Source of the DNA: Cryobacterium cryoconiti
GTDB taxonomy: Bacteria > Actinomycetota > Actinomycetes > Actinomycetales > Microbacteriaceae
Direction: 5' to 3'
NCBI RefSeq assembly: GCF_004403065.1
Contig: NZ_SOHA01000001.1
Coordinates: 62,001-126,000 of the forward strand
Length of the DNA: 64,000 bases
The position numbers were made by a program, and so were the translations under genes. The first letter of the stretch is position 1. The number at the start of each line of letters is the position of its first letter. Below the pieces are notes generated by a model that was not told the DNA's origin, made no database searches, and saw nothing but the letters and a program-made list of their open reading frames with translations. This document shows, piece by piece, positions 1-8,937 of the stretch.

Positions 1-285
1 GGGTCTCCATCTGCTCCACAGCTGAGGGCTTCATGAGACACACGTTACGGGCACCCACTGACATTCGACGTCGCATCCGGGCACCCTCCTGCACCCTGTG
101 GATAACCTGATCAAACCTGGTTTGTGGAGGAGGAGATGACGGCGGAGGGCATGCTGAATTTCGGTCAGGAGGCCGCCCCGGCGGGCGTTCGTCACGAAGG
201 GACGGTGGCGGGTGAGAGACTGGCCAGACACAGTCAGCCCGGCGGGCGCACCCCGCACCAGCTGTTCCTACCAAGGAGTTCAACG
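1..285. other. Upstream region of glcB; possible start of a divergent gene
   Basis: No complete gene is supported here. On the minus strand an ATG at position 34 opens a frame to the window edge (MKPSAVEQMET). It could be the first codons of a divergent gene, perhaps a regulator, but 11 codons are too few to identify it. On the plus strand the glcB frame is open back to 124. An ATG at 136 is preceded by GAGGAGGA, but the added 50 residues do not look like malate synthase. Confidence 0.3.
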
Positions 286-2493
286 ATGAACATGCCCGTC
301 GCAGCATCCGTAACACTGCCCGTCGCCGGCCTCGCGCCCCGCGAACAGCGAGCAGGCCTCGATGTCGCCGTCTCGTTCGCCGCGTTCGTCGAGAATGAAG
401 CGCTGACCGGCACCGGCATCGCCGCGGACGCCTTCTGGCAGGGCTTGAGCGCGCTGATCAGCGACCTCACGCCCAAAAACATAGAACTGCTCGGCACCAG
501 GGATGACCTGCAGGCCCGGATCGACGCCTTTCACCAGGCTCACCCCGGCCAGCCGGATCCGGCCGAGTACCGCGCCTTCCTGACCGAGATCGGGTACCTC
601 GCGCCCGAACCCGGAGACTTCACCATCACCACCACGAACGTCGATGCGGAGATCGCGTCGCAGGCCGGGCCGCAGCTTGTCGTTCCGCTGCTCAACGCGC
701 GGTTCGCCGTCAACGCGGCGAACGCACGCTGGGGTTCGCTCTACGACGCGCTCTACGGCACCGATGCGATCCCGGACGACGGCGGCGCGGCCCGGGGAGA
801 CTCCTACAACGCCGTCCGGGGCGCACAGGTCATCGCCCGCGGACGGGCTCTCCTCGACCAGGCCGTCCCGCTCGAGAACGGTTCGCACACGGATGCCGTC
901 GCGCACCGGGTCGAGAACGGCAAGCTGGTCGTCGCTCTGGGGGACGGGTCATCCGTCGCATTGGCCGACCCCTCGGCGCTGGTCGGCTACCGGGGCGAGC
1001 CGTCGGAGCCGTCGTCTCTGCTCTTCGTTCATCACGGACTGCACCTCGACGTGATCATCGACCGGGCCGCACCCATCGGGGCCACGGATGCTGCGGGCAT
1101 CCAGGACATCGTGCTGGAGTCCGCGGTCACAACGATCATGGACCTCGAAGATTCGGTGGCCGCAGTCGACGCCGACGACAAGGTGCTCGGCTACCGCAAC
1201 TGGCGCGAGCTCATGCGCGGAACGCTGAGTGAGACCGTGCGGAAGGGTGCCGGCGCCTTCACGCGAACCATGAACGGCGATCGCGTTTACACGGCTCCTG
1301 GTGGCGGCGAGTTGACGCTGCCCGGCCGGAGCCTGCTGCTGGTGCGCAACGTCGGGCACCTGATGCAGACCGATACCGTGCGTGACGCCTCCGGCGTCGA
1401 GGTCTTCGAAGGCATTCTCGACGCGGTGGTGACCGTTCTCGGTTCGTTCCCCGATCTGGTCGGCGAGACCCGCGGCGGCAACTCACGCACCGGCTCGGTG
1501 TACATCGTCAAGCCGAAGATGCACGGCCCCGACGAGGTGGCGTTCACCGTCGACCTGTTCGCGCGGGTGGAGCAGCTCCTCGGCCTGCCCCCGCTCACCG
1601 TGAAGGTGGGGATCATGGACGAAGAACGGCGAACGACGCTGAATCTGCGGTCCTGCATCGCCGTAGCCGCTGAGCGCATCGTCTTCATCAACACGGGATT
1701 CCTCGATCGCACCGGCGATGAGATCCACACCTCCATGCACGCCGGGCCGATGGCCACCAAGAGCGAGATCCGCTCCATGCCCTTCATGGCCGCCTACGAG
1801 AACGCGAACGTCGACGCCGGTCTCGCAGCCGGTTTCCCCGGCCGGGCTCAGATCGGCAAGGGCATGTGGGCCATGCCCGATCTCATGCACGACATGCTCG
1901 AGAAGAAGGTCGCGCATCCGCTCTCGGGCGCAACCACGGCCTGGGTCCCGTCTCCCACGGCGGCGACGCTGCACGCGACCCACTATCACGCGGTCGACGT
2001 GGCCGCCCGCCAGCACGAACTGACTGGTCGCACTCGCCAGGCGCTGCAGCCGATTCTGGTCCTCCCACTCGCCGAACGAGAGCTCAGCGATGAAGAGCGC
2101 CAGACCGAGCTCGACGACAACGTTCAGTCGATCCTGGGCTATGTCGTTCGCTGGGTCGATCAGGGCGTCGGGTGTTCCAAGGTGCCCGACATCCACGGCG
2201 TCGGGCTGATGGAGGACCGTGCGACGCTGCGCATCTCCAGCCAACTCCTCGCGAACTGGCTCACCCACGGCGTCATCAGCAAGACGGATGTCGACGCGAG
2301 CCTCGGGCAACTGGCGGCGGTCGTCGATGCGCAGAATGCCGGTGACCCGACCTATGAAGCACTGATCGGGTCGACCGGGCCCGGGCTCGCGTTCCTGGCT
2401 GCCCGTCGACTCATCCTTGAGGGCGCATCCTCGCCCAACGGATACACCGAGCCGATCCTGCACCAGGTGCGGAGGGCCAAGAAGCTGCAGTAG
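286..2493 (+). CDS. glcB: Malate synthase G
   Basis: Condenses glyoxylate and acetyl-CoA to malate in the glyoxylate bypass or glycolate/purine catabolism, in the cytosol. The product is 735 residues, the usual size of the monomeric G isoform (about 720-730). It shows the family signatures [51 protein letters not shown] and [19 protein letters not shown], covering the acidic Mg/glyoxylate-binding and acetyl-CoA regions. Start chosen at ATG 286 because AAGGAG lies 7 nt upstream and the N-terminus then matches the family ([15 protein letters not shown]). An upstream in-frame ATG at 136 is possible but adds unrelated sequence. No isocitrate lyase gene is in the window, so glyoxylate must come from elsewhere. 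The aldo/keto reductase begins 14 nt after the stop and may be co-transcribed. Confidence 0.97.
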   Translation: MNMPVAASVTLPVAGLAPREQRAGLDVAVSFAAFVENEALTGTGIAADAFWQGLSALISDLTPKNIELLGTRDDLQARIDAFHQAHPGQPDPAEYRAFLTEIGYLAPEPGDFTITTTNVDAEIASQAGPQLVVPLLNARFAVNAANARWGSLYDALYGTDAIPDDGGAARGDSYNAVRGAQVIARGRALLDQAVPLENGSHTDAVAHRVENGKLVVALGDGSSVALADPSALVGYRGEPSEPSSLLFVHHGLHLDVIIDRAAPIGATDAAGIQDIVLESAVTTIMDLEDSVAAVDADDKVLGYRNWRELMRGTLSETVRKGAGAFTRTMNGDRVYTAPGGGELTLPGRSLLLVRNVGHLMQTDTVRDASGVEVFEGILDAVVTVLGSFPDLVGETRGGNSRTGSVYIVKPKMHGPDEVAFTVDLFARVEQLLGLPPLTVKVGIMDEERRTTLNLRSCIAVAAERIVFINTGFLDRTGDEIHTSMHAGPMATKSEIRSMPFMAAYENANVDAGLAAGFPGRAQIGKGMWAMPDLMHDMLEKKVAHPLSGATTAWVPSPTAATLHATHYHAVDVAARQHELTGRTRQALQPILVLPLAERELSDEERQTELDDNVQSILGYVVRWVDQGVGCSKVPDIHGVGLMEDRATLRISSQLLANWLTHGVISKTDVDASLGQLAAVVDAQNAGDPTYEALIGSTGPGLAFLAARRLILEGASSPNGYTEPILHQVRRAKKLQ

Positions 2494-2507
2494 GGCAGGA
2501 TGGATTG

Positions 2508-3434
2508 ATGAAGATATATAGCCCACCACGTACGAACCTGCAGGCGTCGAATGTCATTCTTGGCCTGATGAGGATCTCGGAAATGGGGGATGAGGAGATC
2601 CGCACTCTCGTCGGCACCGCCCGGGATGCCGGCATCAACTTCTTCGATCACGCTGATATCTATGGCGGGGCGCACGGATGCGAGAAGCGCTTCGGTGATG
2701 CCGTCACGTTCACGGAGGCAGAGCGTGAGTCGGTCATCATCCAGTCGAAGGTCGGCATCCGCCAGGGCTTTTTCGATTTCTCGAAGGAGCACATCCTCCG
2801 CTCGGTCGATGAGTCGCTTGCGGCGCTGAACCTCGACTACCTGGACATCCTGCTGTTGCACCGTCCGGACACCCTGGTCGAGCCCGAGGAGGTCGCGTCG
2901 GCGTTCGACGCGTTGCACGCCACCGGGAAGGTGCGCAACTTCGGTGTCTCCAACCAGACGCCCGGGGTGATCGACCTGCTCAAGCGCTCGGTCAACCAGC
3001 CGCTCGCCTTCAACCAGGTGCAACTGAGCATCACCCATGCGCCGTTGATCTCTCAGGGAGTCGCGGCCAACATGGCCGGGCTGGACCAGTCCGTTGTCCG
3101 GGACAACGGCCTTCTCGAGTACAGCAGACTGAACGACATGACCCTGCAGGCCTGGTCGCCGTTCCAGAGCGGCTTCTTCAACGGGGTGTTCGTGGGTGAC
3201 CGGGTGAATTACGGTCCGCTCAACGACGCGCTCGAGGAAATCGCCGCCACCCACGACGTCACGCCGACGGGGATCGCGGTCGCCTGGATCACCCGGCACC
3301 CGGCCAATATTCAGGTGGTCCTGGGCACGACCACGCCCGCACGAGTGGTGGAGTCTGCTGCAGGGTCCGAGATCCCGCTCAGCCGTGAAGAGTGGTACCG
3401 CCTCTTTACGGCCGCGGGACACGCCCTCCCGTAA
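2508..3434 (+). CDS. Aldo/keto reductase, YdhF-like
   Basis: NAD(P)H-dependent oxidoreductase of the AKR superfamily with a TIM-barrel fold, 308 residues; substrate unknown. The catalytic tetrad is recognisable: Asp/Tyr in FDHADIYGG, Lys in IIQSKVGI, and His in LLLHRPD. FGVSNQTP and the C-terminal VVLGTTTPARV are typical cofactor-binding regions. Overall it resembles the uncharacterised E. coli YdhF reductase. ATG 2508 is chosen (a TTG lies one codon upstream), with a purine-rich GGGCAGGA before it. It follows glcB by 14 nt on the same strand, suggesting a shared transcript. It converges on the broken glgX locus, whose last codon is 10 nt away. Confidence 0.92.
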   Translation: MKIYSPPRTNLQASNVILGLMRISEMGDEEIRTLVGTARDAGINFFDHADIYGGAHGCEKRFGDAVTFTEAERESVIIQSKVGIRQGFFDFSKEHILRSVDESLAALNLDYLDILLLHRPDTLVEPEEVASAFDALHATGKVRNFGVSNQTPGVIDLLKRSVNQPLAFNQVQLSITHAPLISQGVAANMAGLDQSVVRDNGLLEYSRLNDMTLQAWSPFQSGFFNGVFVGDRVNYGPLNDALEEIAATHDVTPTGIAVAWITRHPANIQVVLGTTTPARVVESAAGSEIPLSREEWYRLFTAAGHALP

Positions 3435-3444
3435 ACCCGAGCGG

Positions 3445-5172
3445 TCAGGCCCGGGAACGAAGTAGCGTGAAGGACCCGGCCCGCACGAGGAGCGTGCTCA
3501 CGGAGGTTGACATCTTCTGACCCGGATCGCTGGTGGCGGCGAGTTCCCATTCCTGGTTCGGTGACAAGGGAATGGTGAACTCCACCGTGTTCGTGGCGGC
3601 GTTGAGCAGGAGCGCAAACGCATCGGCGCCGGTCCACCGAAGACGCCGACATCAACGAACGCCGCGACCGGATGCGCCGCAATCTGATGGCCACATTGCT
3701 GCTCGCGGCGGGCATCCCAATGATTCTCGGCGGCGACGAACTCGGCCGCACCCAGGGCGGCAACAAGTGGCCTCGTTGTGCTTCTCGTCGAACATGGTGA
3801 GATCGGCGAGGGTGAACCCGTCGTGGGCCGTCACGAAGTTCACGCTGGACAGGGGTGAACGTCGATCCGCCTCATAGACATCGGGACTGCCCAGTATTCG
3901 TTGGGACAGTGTGCCGAGCAGCGAAGACTCACCGTGCCAGAAGCCGCGCACATCGTCCCGGAACATACCGTTCCACTCCGACCACTCGGCCGGGAAGCCA
4001 CCCACTTGATACCCGGCTGTGTCCCACGGCTCCGCAATCATCTTCACATGCGCGAGCACCGGATCCTGCTGGATCAGCGTGAGGAACGCACTGTGTTCGT
4101 CGGCGTCGCCGTCCTGCCTGGTCAGGGTCGTGGCCAGGTCGAACCGAAAGCCGTCGACGTGCATCTCGGTGACCCAGTAGCGCAGCGAGTCCATGATCAA
4201 GCCCAGCGCCGCCGGGTGGCCCACGTTGATGCTGTTGCCGGTGCCCGTGGTGTCGAAATAGTTGGAGCGGTCACCCTCGACGAGCCGGTAGTAGGACTCA
4301 TTATCGATGCCCTTGAACGATAGTGTCGGCCCCATGTGGTTGCCTTCCGCGGTGTGGTTGTAGACCACGTCGAGAACCACCTCCAGGCCTGCGCTGTGCA
4401 GGGCCTTGACCATCTCCTTGAACTCCGCGACCTGACCGCCCTCGTCGCCTGCGGCGGCGTAATCGCCATGCGGCGCGAAGAAACCGATGGTGTTGTACCC
4501 CCAGTAATTGCGCAGGCCCCTGTCCGTCAGGTTGCTGTCCTGCACGAACTGGTGCACGGGAAGCAGTTCGACCGCGGTGACGCCGAGGTCAGGGAGATGC
4601 TTGATCGCTGCCGGGCTTGCGAGGCCCGCGTACGTGCCTCGGATCTCCTCCGGCACGTCCGGATGGGTCTGCGTGAAGCCCTTCACATGCAGCTCGTAGA
4701 TCACCGAGGAACTCAGTGGCGTGAGCGGGGCGGAATCACCGGCCCAATCGAAATCGGGGTCGGGTATCAGGCAGTGCGGGGTGAACCCGGCCGAGTCGGA
4801 CGGATCGAGTTCGGAGGGGGTCGTCTGATCGTGCCCGAACTGTTCCTGGCCCCACGCGTAGTCGCCTGAAATGGCCCGCGCGTGCGGGTCGAGGAGCAGT
4901 TTATGGCCGTTATGACGGAGTCCGTTGCCGGGATCCCACGGGCCGTGCACGCGGAGGCCGTAACGGGTGCCGATGCGGGCGCCCGGCACGATGCCGTGGA
5001 AGACGTGCCCGGTGCGCTCGGTGAGCGGGGTGCGCGTCTCGGCGCCGAATTCGTCGAACGCGCAGAATTCGACCTTTTCGGCGGTCTCGGAGTACACCGC
5101 CATGTCGACGCCGCCCTCGACCAGAGTGGCACCCAACGGGTAGGGCAATGAGCGGTGGGCCGAGGAGGTCAT
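3445..5172 (-). pseudogene. glgX: Glycogen debranching enzyme GlgX, disrupted by internal inversion and deletion
   Basis: Residues from the ATG at 5172 read as a normal GlgX: CBM48-type N-terminus, then the GH13 barrel with VVLDVVYNHTAEG, the nucleophile region HVDGFRFDLA, acid/base region MIAEPWD and VNFVTAHDGFTLADL. Homology stops after FDEKHNEA near 3769; the family would continue NGEGNRDG. The next piece, EDADINERRDRMRRNLMATL through LGGDELGRTQGG, lies on the opposite strand at 3639-3766. The minus-strand frame then resumes as RWTGADAFALLLNAATNTVEF and ends ...LLRSRA at 3445. So the C-terminal third is partly deleted and partly inverted, and no full-length enzyme can be made. The first roughly 470 codons are intact, so decay seems recent. 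An assembly error cannot be excluded from sequence alone. Confidence 0.9.
3639..3766 (+). other. glgX: Inverted internal fragment of glgX
   Basis: About 128 bases reading on the plus strand as GlgX codons (EDADINERRDRM ... PMILGGDELGRTQGGN), within a gene otherwise on the minus strand. The left junction is near 3639 and the right junction near 3767-3769, where GGCAACAA meets the reversed end of the FDEKHNEA codons. No insertion sequence or target duplication is visible at either edge. Confidence 0.88.
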
Positions 5173-5279
5173 GGTTCTCTTTCGCTCGGGAACATGATTC
5201 TCCCGGGTTGTGGACTTATTGATCACGGACGCAGGTCGTTGCCGGCCGTAGGCGAGCACGATGTGGAAACGAGGTGAAA

Positions 5280-5341
5280 CCCGGCGGCATGGCCGACCCG
5301 GTCGAGCTCAACCGCTCAATCGGGTCGGCCATGCCGCCGGG
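5280..5341 (-). terminator. Strong hairpin after the DUF3618 operon
   Basis: A perfect 21-bp stem (5280-5300 with 5321-5341, arms starting CCCGGCGGCATGGCC) encloses a 20-nt loop. It lies 9 nt past the stop of the minus-strand operon and upstream of the glgX start. There is no T-tract, as is common for actinobacterial terminators. The loop contains GGTCGAGCTCAACC, a relative of the short repeats at 47.0 and 48.8 kb. Confidence 0.65.
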
Positions 5342-5349
5342 GGCAGGCG

Positions 5350-5934
5350 CTACTCGGCCGGGGTCTGCCCCGCGTGCTTCGCTTCGTCGCGGACCTCGCC
5401 GACAGCGTCGGTGGTCTCGGACTTGACGGTGCCTGCCGCATCGGTGGCTGTGACTTTCACTGCCTCTGCGGCGTCGGTGAGCGGCTGCTTGAGGTTTTCG
5501 CCGACCTGCTTCGCAGCGTTGGTCGCCTCCTGGACCAGCGGCTCAGCAGCGTCGGTGATGTTCCCGGCGATTCGCTTCTCCGTGGTGCTGGCCGGAACCA
5601 GCGACGATGCCAGCCAGCCGACGCCGAAGGCGATCAGACCGATGGCCAGGGGGTTGCCCTTCGCTTTTTGGGCAGCCTGGTGTGCCACGCCGGAGGCGTC
5701 GTCGGCCACACCACTCAGGGAATCGCCCACGTCGGAGGCCGAGCCCATCAACTTGTCTTTCACAGAGCCCACGGCTCCTTTCACTTTGTCGGTCTGACGT
5801 TCCATGATTTTGGCCGGCGTGACCTTGTCAGCCAGGGCGTCGACGTCGCTGCCGAGTTCGCGGCGGGTCGTCTCGATCTCGGCGCGGAGAACATCCGGAT
5901 CCGTGCTCGTGCCGGGAGTGATGTCGGTGCTCAT
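5350..5934 (-). CDS. DUF3618 domain protein with one membrane segment
   Basis: 194-residue protein of unknown biochemical role. The N-terminus (DPDVLRAEIETTRRELGSDVDALADKVTP) is the DUF3618 helical motif. It is followed by an Ala/Asp/Lys-rich amphipathic stretch and one hydrophobic segment around residues 97-112 (LAIGLIAFGVGWLASSLV). The C-terminal tail is rich in A, T, K and E and resembles LEA-like or coiled-coil sequence. It is the last gene of a three-gene minus-strand operon; its ATG overlaps the Holin-X stop by 4 bases. In actinobacteria DUF3618 and Holin-X genes commonly occur together and are thought to act at the envelope under stress; that role is inferred. Confidence 0.85.
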   Translation of the reverse strand: MSTDITPGTSTDPDVLRAEIETTRRELGSDVDALADKVTPAKIMERQTDKVKGAVGSVKDKLMGSASDVGDSLSGVADDASGVAHQAAQKAKGNPLAIGLIAFGVGWLASSLVPASTTEKRIAGNITDAAEPLVQEATNAAKQVGENLKQPLTDAAEAVKVTATDAAGTVKSETTDAVGEVRDEAKHAGQTPAE

Positions 5935-6347
5935 CGGTTTTCCTCATTTCTTTTGAGTGCGTCTGGAATCTGCTTCAACGAATCGACGGTGCGTGGCGCA
6001 CCAGGAACGGTCTTGAGTTCCTTGCGGCCCAAGACGTACAGCACGGCGGCCACGATTCCCCACACCGCGGCGACGATGAATGCCGCCCAGGCGATATCAA
6101 TGACCTGGCCGAGTCCCCACCAGGCTGCGAGCGACAGGAAGAGGACGGTCAGGTGGCCGGCATACCCGGCACCCCCGAGCAGTCCGGCTCCCTTGCCGGC
6201 GCGGGAGGCGGACTGACGCACTTCCGCCTTGGCCAGTGCAACCTCCTGGCGCATGAGGGTGGACACGTCACGGGTGACCTCGCCGAGCAGGTCGCCCAGC
6301 GAGGTCTCGGCGGCCTTGCGTTCGGACGGGGTGTGCACGTCGGTCAT
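5931..6347 (-). CDS. Actinobacterial Holin-X family membrane protein (phage holin superfamily III, DUF1469)
   Basis: 138 residues: a cytoplasmic amphipathic helix (TSLGDLLGEVTRDVSTLMRQEVALAKAEVRQ) typical of this family, then two membrane segments (about 61-81 and 84-108). Despite the name, these chromosomal proteins are not part of a prophage and no lysis or phage genes are nearby. It overlaps both neighbours by 4 bases, so the three genes are probably translationally coupled. The function is unknown; a membrane-associated or stress role is the usual suggestion. Confidence 0.85.
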   Translation of the reverse strand: MTDVHTPSERKAAETSLGDLLGEVTRDVSTLMRQEVALAKAEVRQSASRAGKGAGLLGGAGYAGHLTVLFLSLAAWWGLGQVIDIAWAAFIVAAVWGIVAAVLYVLGRKELKTVPGAPRTVDSLKQIPDALKRNEENR

Positions 6348-7051
6348 CGTGGCAGCCCACCGAGGTTGGAGCCGGTGGAGCGGAACTCGGGGCCGGAGCC
6401 GAACTCGGGGCTCACGGTGTAGTCGGGGTTGGCGGCGGTGTATGCCGGGGTGACCCTGGATTCGGTAGTGGGCTCTTCGTCAGAGTCCTTCTTCTCTTCG
6501 ATGACTCCGCGCGTCAGGCGTCCGGCGAGCACACCCGCCACTGCGGCGATCGCGATGAAGGTTCCTGGCTTGCGCCGGGCATAGTTCTTCACTTCGGTCA
6601 GGAGGGAACCTGGGTCGCGCTGGTCCAGCCAATCTGCGACTCCGGCAGCTCTCGTCGCAGCCTGCTGGGCGAGGTCGCTGGCTACACCCTGGGTTTCGGC
6701 TGTCCCGGCCATCGCGCCGATCTCGTCACCGAGCGATCGGATGCCCGAAGCAACCCGCTTCTGCTGGGCTGCGGCCTGCTCCGAGAGCTCCGTCTGGGTT
6801 TCCCGGTAGAGGTCTTTCGCCTGCTTCTTGGTCTCAGAGCCGACCTTGTGGATCTCTTGCTTTGTGATGCCGGCGACGTGTTGGCCGGCGGCGACCGACG
6901 TGTCTGTGACGTCGGCGGCCCGGTCTCCCGCGGTGGAGTTTTGGCCCGCGGCGACGGGGGTGACGTTGCTGTCGATACGGGTGCTCTCTGCGGCCGTGTT
7001 GAAGTCATATCCGGCGGCACCGGGGACGAATGTTGGATCGGCGTTGGACAT
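6344..7051 (-). CDS. Ala-rich coiled-coil protein with a membrane segment, first gene of the Holin-X operon
   Basis: 235 residues. The N-terminal half is hydrophilic. The middle (QEIHKVGSETKKQAKDLYRE and following) has strong helical/coiled-coil character with heptad-like Lys/Glu/Ala. One hydrophobic segment follows KNYARRKPGTFIAIAAVAGVL, and the tail is Ser/Gly/Glu-rich. The arrangement around the membrane helix is like that of DUF3618-type partners. ATG 7051 is chosen because AAGGAG precedes it by 6 nt; a frame to 7114 lacks a ribosome site. The stop overlaps the Holin-X start by 4 bases. Function unknown. The 266-base gap upstream should hold the operon promoter, but no convincing hexamers were found. 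Confidence 0.8.
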   Translation of the reverse strand: MSNADPTFVPGAAGYDFNTAAESTRIDSNVTPVAAGQNSTAGDRAADVTDTSVAAGQHVAGITKQEIHKVGSETKKQAKDLYRETQTELSEQAAAQQKRVASGIRSLGDEIGAMAGTAETQGVASDLAQQAATRAAGVADWLDQRDPGSLLTEVKNYARRKPGTFIAIAAVAGVLAGRLTRGVIEEKKDSDEEPTTESRVTPAYTAANPDYTVSPEFGSGPEFRSTGSNLGGLPR

Positions 7052-7317
7052 GGCTCTCCTTCGATAGGGTGATGGGCCCGTCGACGATGGCCGACGGTAT
7101 TCCCGGTTCGGCACCTATCATGGGCGGGCGCGAGGAAGCGGCGCAAGCTACCTGTGAAGACTGGCGAATGTTGCCAGAGAGCGTGACGAAATGCGAAAAA
7201 TCCCGTCACGGAAGACTGTGCCACCGTCGAGAGGGCCCGCTACGGGCCGGTTTTGACTCCGGCTAGGGAGTGACGCGGCCGAGTATGCAGCTAGCGGCAT
7301 GCACTCGACGCAGGCAG

Positions 7318-8721
7318 CTACCGGCTGACCAGGTGAGTGCGGGGCAGGTCGCCGAACGCGACGTTCTGCTCGATGTCCAGGGTCAGCGCGTCATCCCCGA
7401 ACTCGAGGGTGAACGTGCGTGAGAACGGCGTGCCCACGTCGTGCGCCCGCACGACCAGAGTGGCGGGGGAGACCCACGCGCCGCTCGCCAGAACCATGAC
7501 GTCGCCGGAGGCCACCCACTGACCGTGGCCGAAGGCCAGCGCCGTGCTGACGCCGCCACGGATGATCGTGAGCAGCCCCGGCTCGAAAGTCACCTCGGTC
7601 ACCTCCGCGTCGTCGAAGCCGAAACGGATGCCTGCCACCCGCGCCGCCGTCGGTGAGGACGGTTCGCCGTCGACGGTCGGCAGGGTGAGGGACGCCAGCG
7701 TTCCGGCGAGACCGCTCTCCAGCTCGGTCAGCTCGGTCATCTCGGCCAGCTCGGGGAGCGGCTGGTCGGTGAACGCGGGCAGCAGGTGCTCCCAGACGAG
7801 GTCGAGGGCGCGCTGCGCGGTCGGGAGCGCCGCAGTCAACACGATCACGGCATCCGTTTCCGGAAGCACCAGGCAGAACTGGCCGAAGGCGCCGTCGGCG
7901 CGGTAGCCCGTGGGCCGGTTGCGCCAATACTGGTAGCCGTAGCCCTGACGGCCGTCGAGATCGTGTTCGCTGCCCGACGTGTCCACCTGCACCGCGGTGG
8001 CCTCATCGATCCACGCCGCCGGAACGAGCTGCGTGCCGTTCCACCGGCCGCGCCGCAGCAGCAGCTGGCCGAACGTGGCGAGCTGCTCGGTCGTAAGGGA
8101 CAGTCCCCAGCCGCCGGCGTCGATTCCGCGCGGGCAGGTCTCCCACGTGGCGCCGACGATGCCGAGCGGGGCGAACAGTCGAGGGGTGAGGTAGTCGAAC
8201 AGCCGCTCCCCGGTGAGCCGCTGCAGCACCGCGGAGAGCAGATAGCTGGCCCCGGTGTTGTAGACGAACCGGGTGCCCGGCGCGAACTCGAGAGGCTGGG
8301 CCAGGATGGCCCGCGCCCAGTTGTCACCGGGCGCGTCGTCGGCGAGCGACACCGTGTCGGTCGCATGCCCGGTGGTCATGGTGAGCAGGTGGCGCACGGT
8401 CAGCGCAGCCAGGTGCGGGTCGATCTGGGCGGGCAGTTCATCGGGGAGCAGGTCGACGATGAGGCTGTCGAGCGTGAGCCGGCCCTCGCCGATGGCGAGC
8501 CCGACGGCGGTCGAGGTGAAGCTTTTGCTCACCGAGAACAGGGAGTGCGGATGCTGCGCCGCATACGGGCTCCACCAGCCCTCCGCCACGACGCGGCCGT
8601 GACGAACGACCATCAGGCTGTGCAGGCTCTCGAGTTGTTCCTCCGCCGCGGCGATGAAATCGACAATGGCAGCGGAGGAGATGCCCTCGGCTTCGGGGGT
8701 GCTGCGGGGGAGCGGAGTCAT
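7318..8721 (-). CDS. Serine hydrolase, class C beta-lactamase fold
   Basis: 467 residues. The beta-lactamase/transpeptidase-like domain occupies roughly residues 15-340. Nucleophile motif is S63-V-S-K66 in HSLFSVSKSFTST; the tyrosine region is FVYNTGASYLLSAVL, and a later DGAFGQFCLVLPE corresponds to the third motif region. A C-terminal beta-rich domain follows. Such proteins are esterases, amidases or peptidases; the resemblance is to 6-aminohexanoate-dimer-hydrolase-like enzymes, but the substrate cannot be told. No signal peptide is seen, so it is probably cytosolic. ATG 8721 gives MTPLPRSTPEAEGIS, the family start. No Shine-Dalgarno sequence is apparent. It is transcribed divergently from the GMC oxidoreductase across a 216-base gap. 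Confidence 0.88.
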   Translation of the reverse strand: MTPLPRSTPEAEGISSAAIVDFIAAAEEQLESLHSLMVVRHGRVVAEGWWSPYAAQHPHSLFSVSKSFTSTAVGLAIGEGRLTLDSLIVDLLPDELPAQIDPHLAALTVRHLLTMTTGHATDTVSLADDAPGDNWARAILAQPLEFAPGTRFVYNTGASYLLSAVLQRLTGERLFDYLTPRLFAPLGIVGATWETCPRGIDAGGWGLSLTTEQLATFGQLLLRRGRWNGTQLVPAAWIDEATAVQVDTSGSEHDLDGRQGYGYQYWRNRPTGYRADGAFGQFCLVLPETDAVIVLTAALPTAQRALDLVWEHLLPAFTDQPLPELAEMTELTELESGLAGTLASLTLPTVDGEPSSPTAARVAGIRFGFDDAEVTEVTFEPGLLTIIRGGVSTALAFGHGQWVASGDVMVLASGAWVSPATLVVRAHDVGTPFSRTFTLEFGDDALTLDIEQNVAFGDLPRTHLVSR

Positions 8722-8817
8722 GGTCCAATTCTGCCGGGTGGAGCGGATGCCCACGCTCAGTGCCGCGCACTCGTCTCGCATCGCGTCAGCGCCCACTCGG
8801 TTCTTTGTGCCGATCGT

Positions 8818-8831
8818 GCACAGGGCTGTGC
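8818..8831. promoter_or_regulatory. Short inverted repeat in the divergent hydrolase/GMC promoter region
   Basis: GCACAGGGCTGTGC is a perfect 6-bp inverted repeat with a 2-nt centre, midway between the two divergent starts. It could be a regulator site, for instance for the AraC-type protein encoded at 12.0-13.1 kb, but short GC-rich palindromes occur by chance. Confidence 0.25.
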
Positions 8832-8937
8832 GCTTGGTGCTCATCCGATGGTGGCCCCGGTGGCAGATGCTGGTCGTGTTGGTGCGAGCGAATGTGTGTG
8901 TCGTGTCGCAGTCGAATCGGTTCAAGGAGGAACAGAT

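Noticed and set aside
3445..3770. Explaining the glgX break by a simple frameshift
   Set aside because: The missing conserved block is found on the opposite strand, which only an inversion can produce.
5931..6347. Holin-X protein as evidence of a prophage
   Set aside because: No other phage genes, attachment sites or lysis enzymes nearby. The gene belongs to a chromosomal DUF3618 operon.
7786..8937. Upstream in-frame extension of the GMC oxidoreductase
   Set aside because: It overlaps the serine hydrolase on the other strand, and the strong AAGGAGG precedes ATG 8938.
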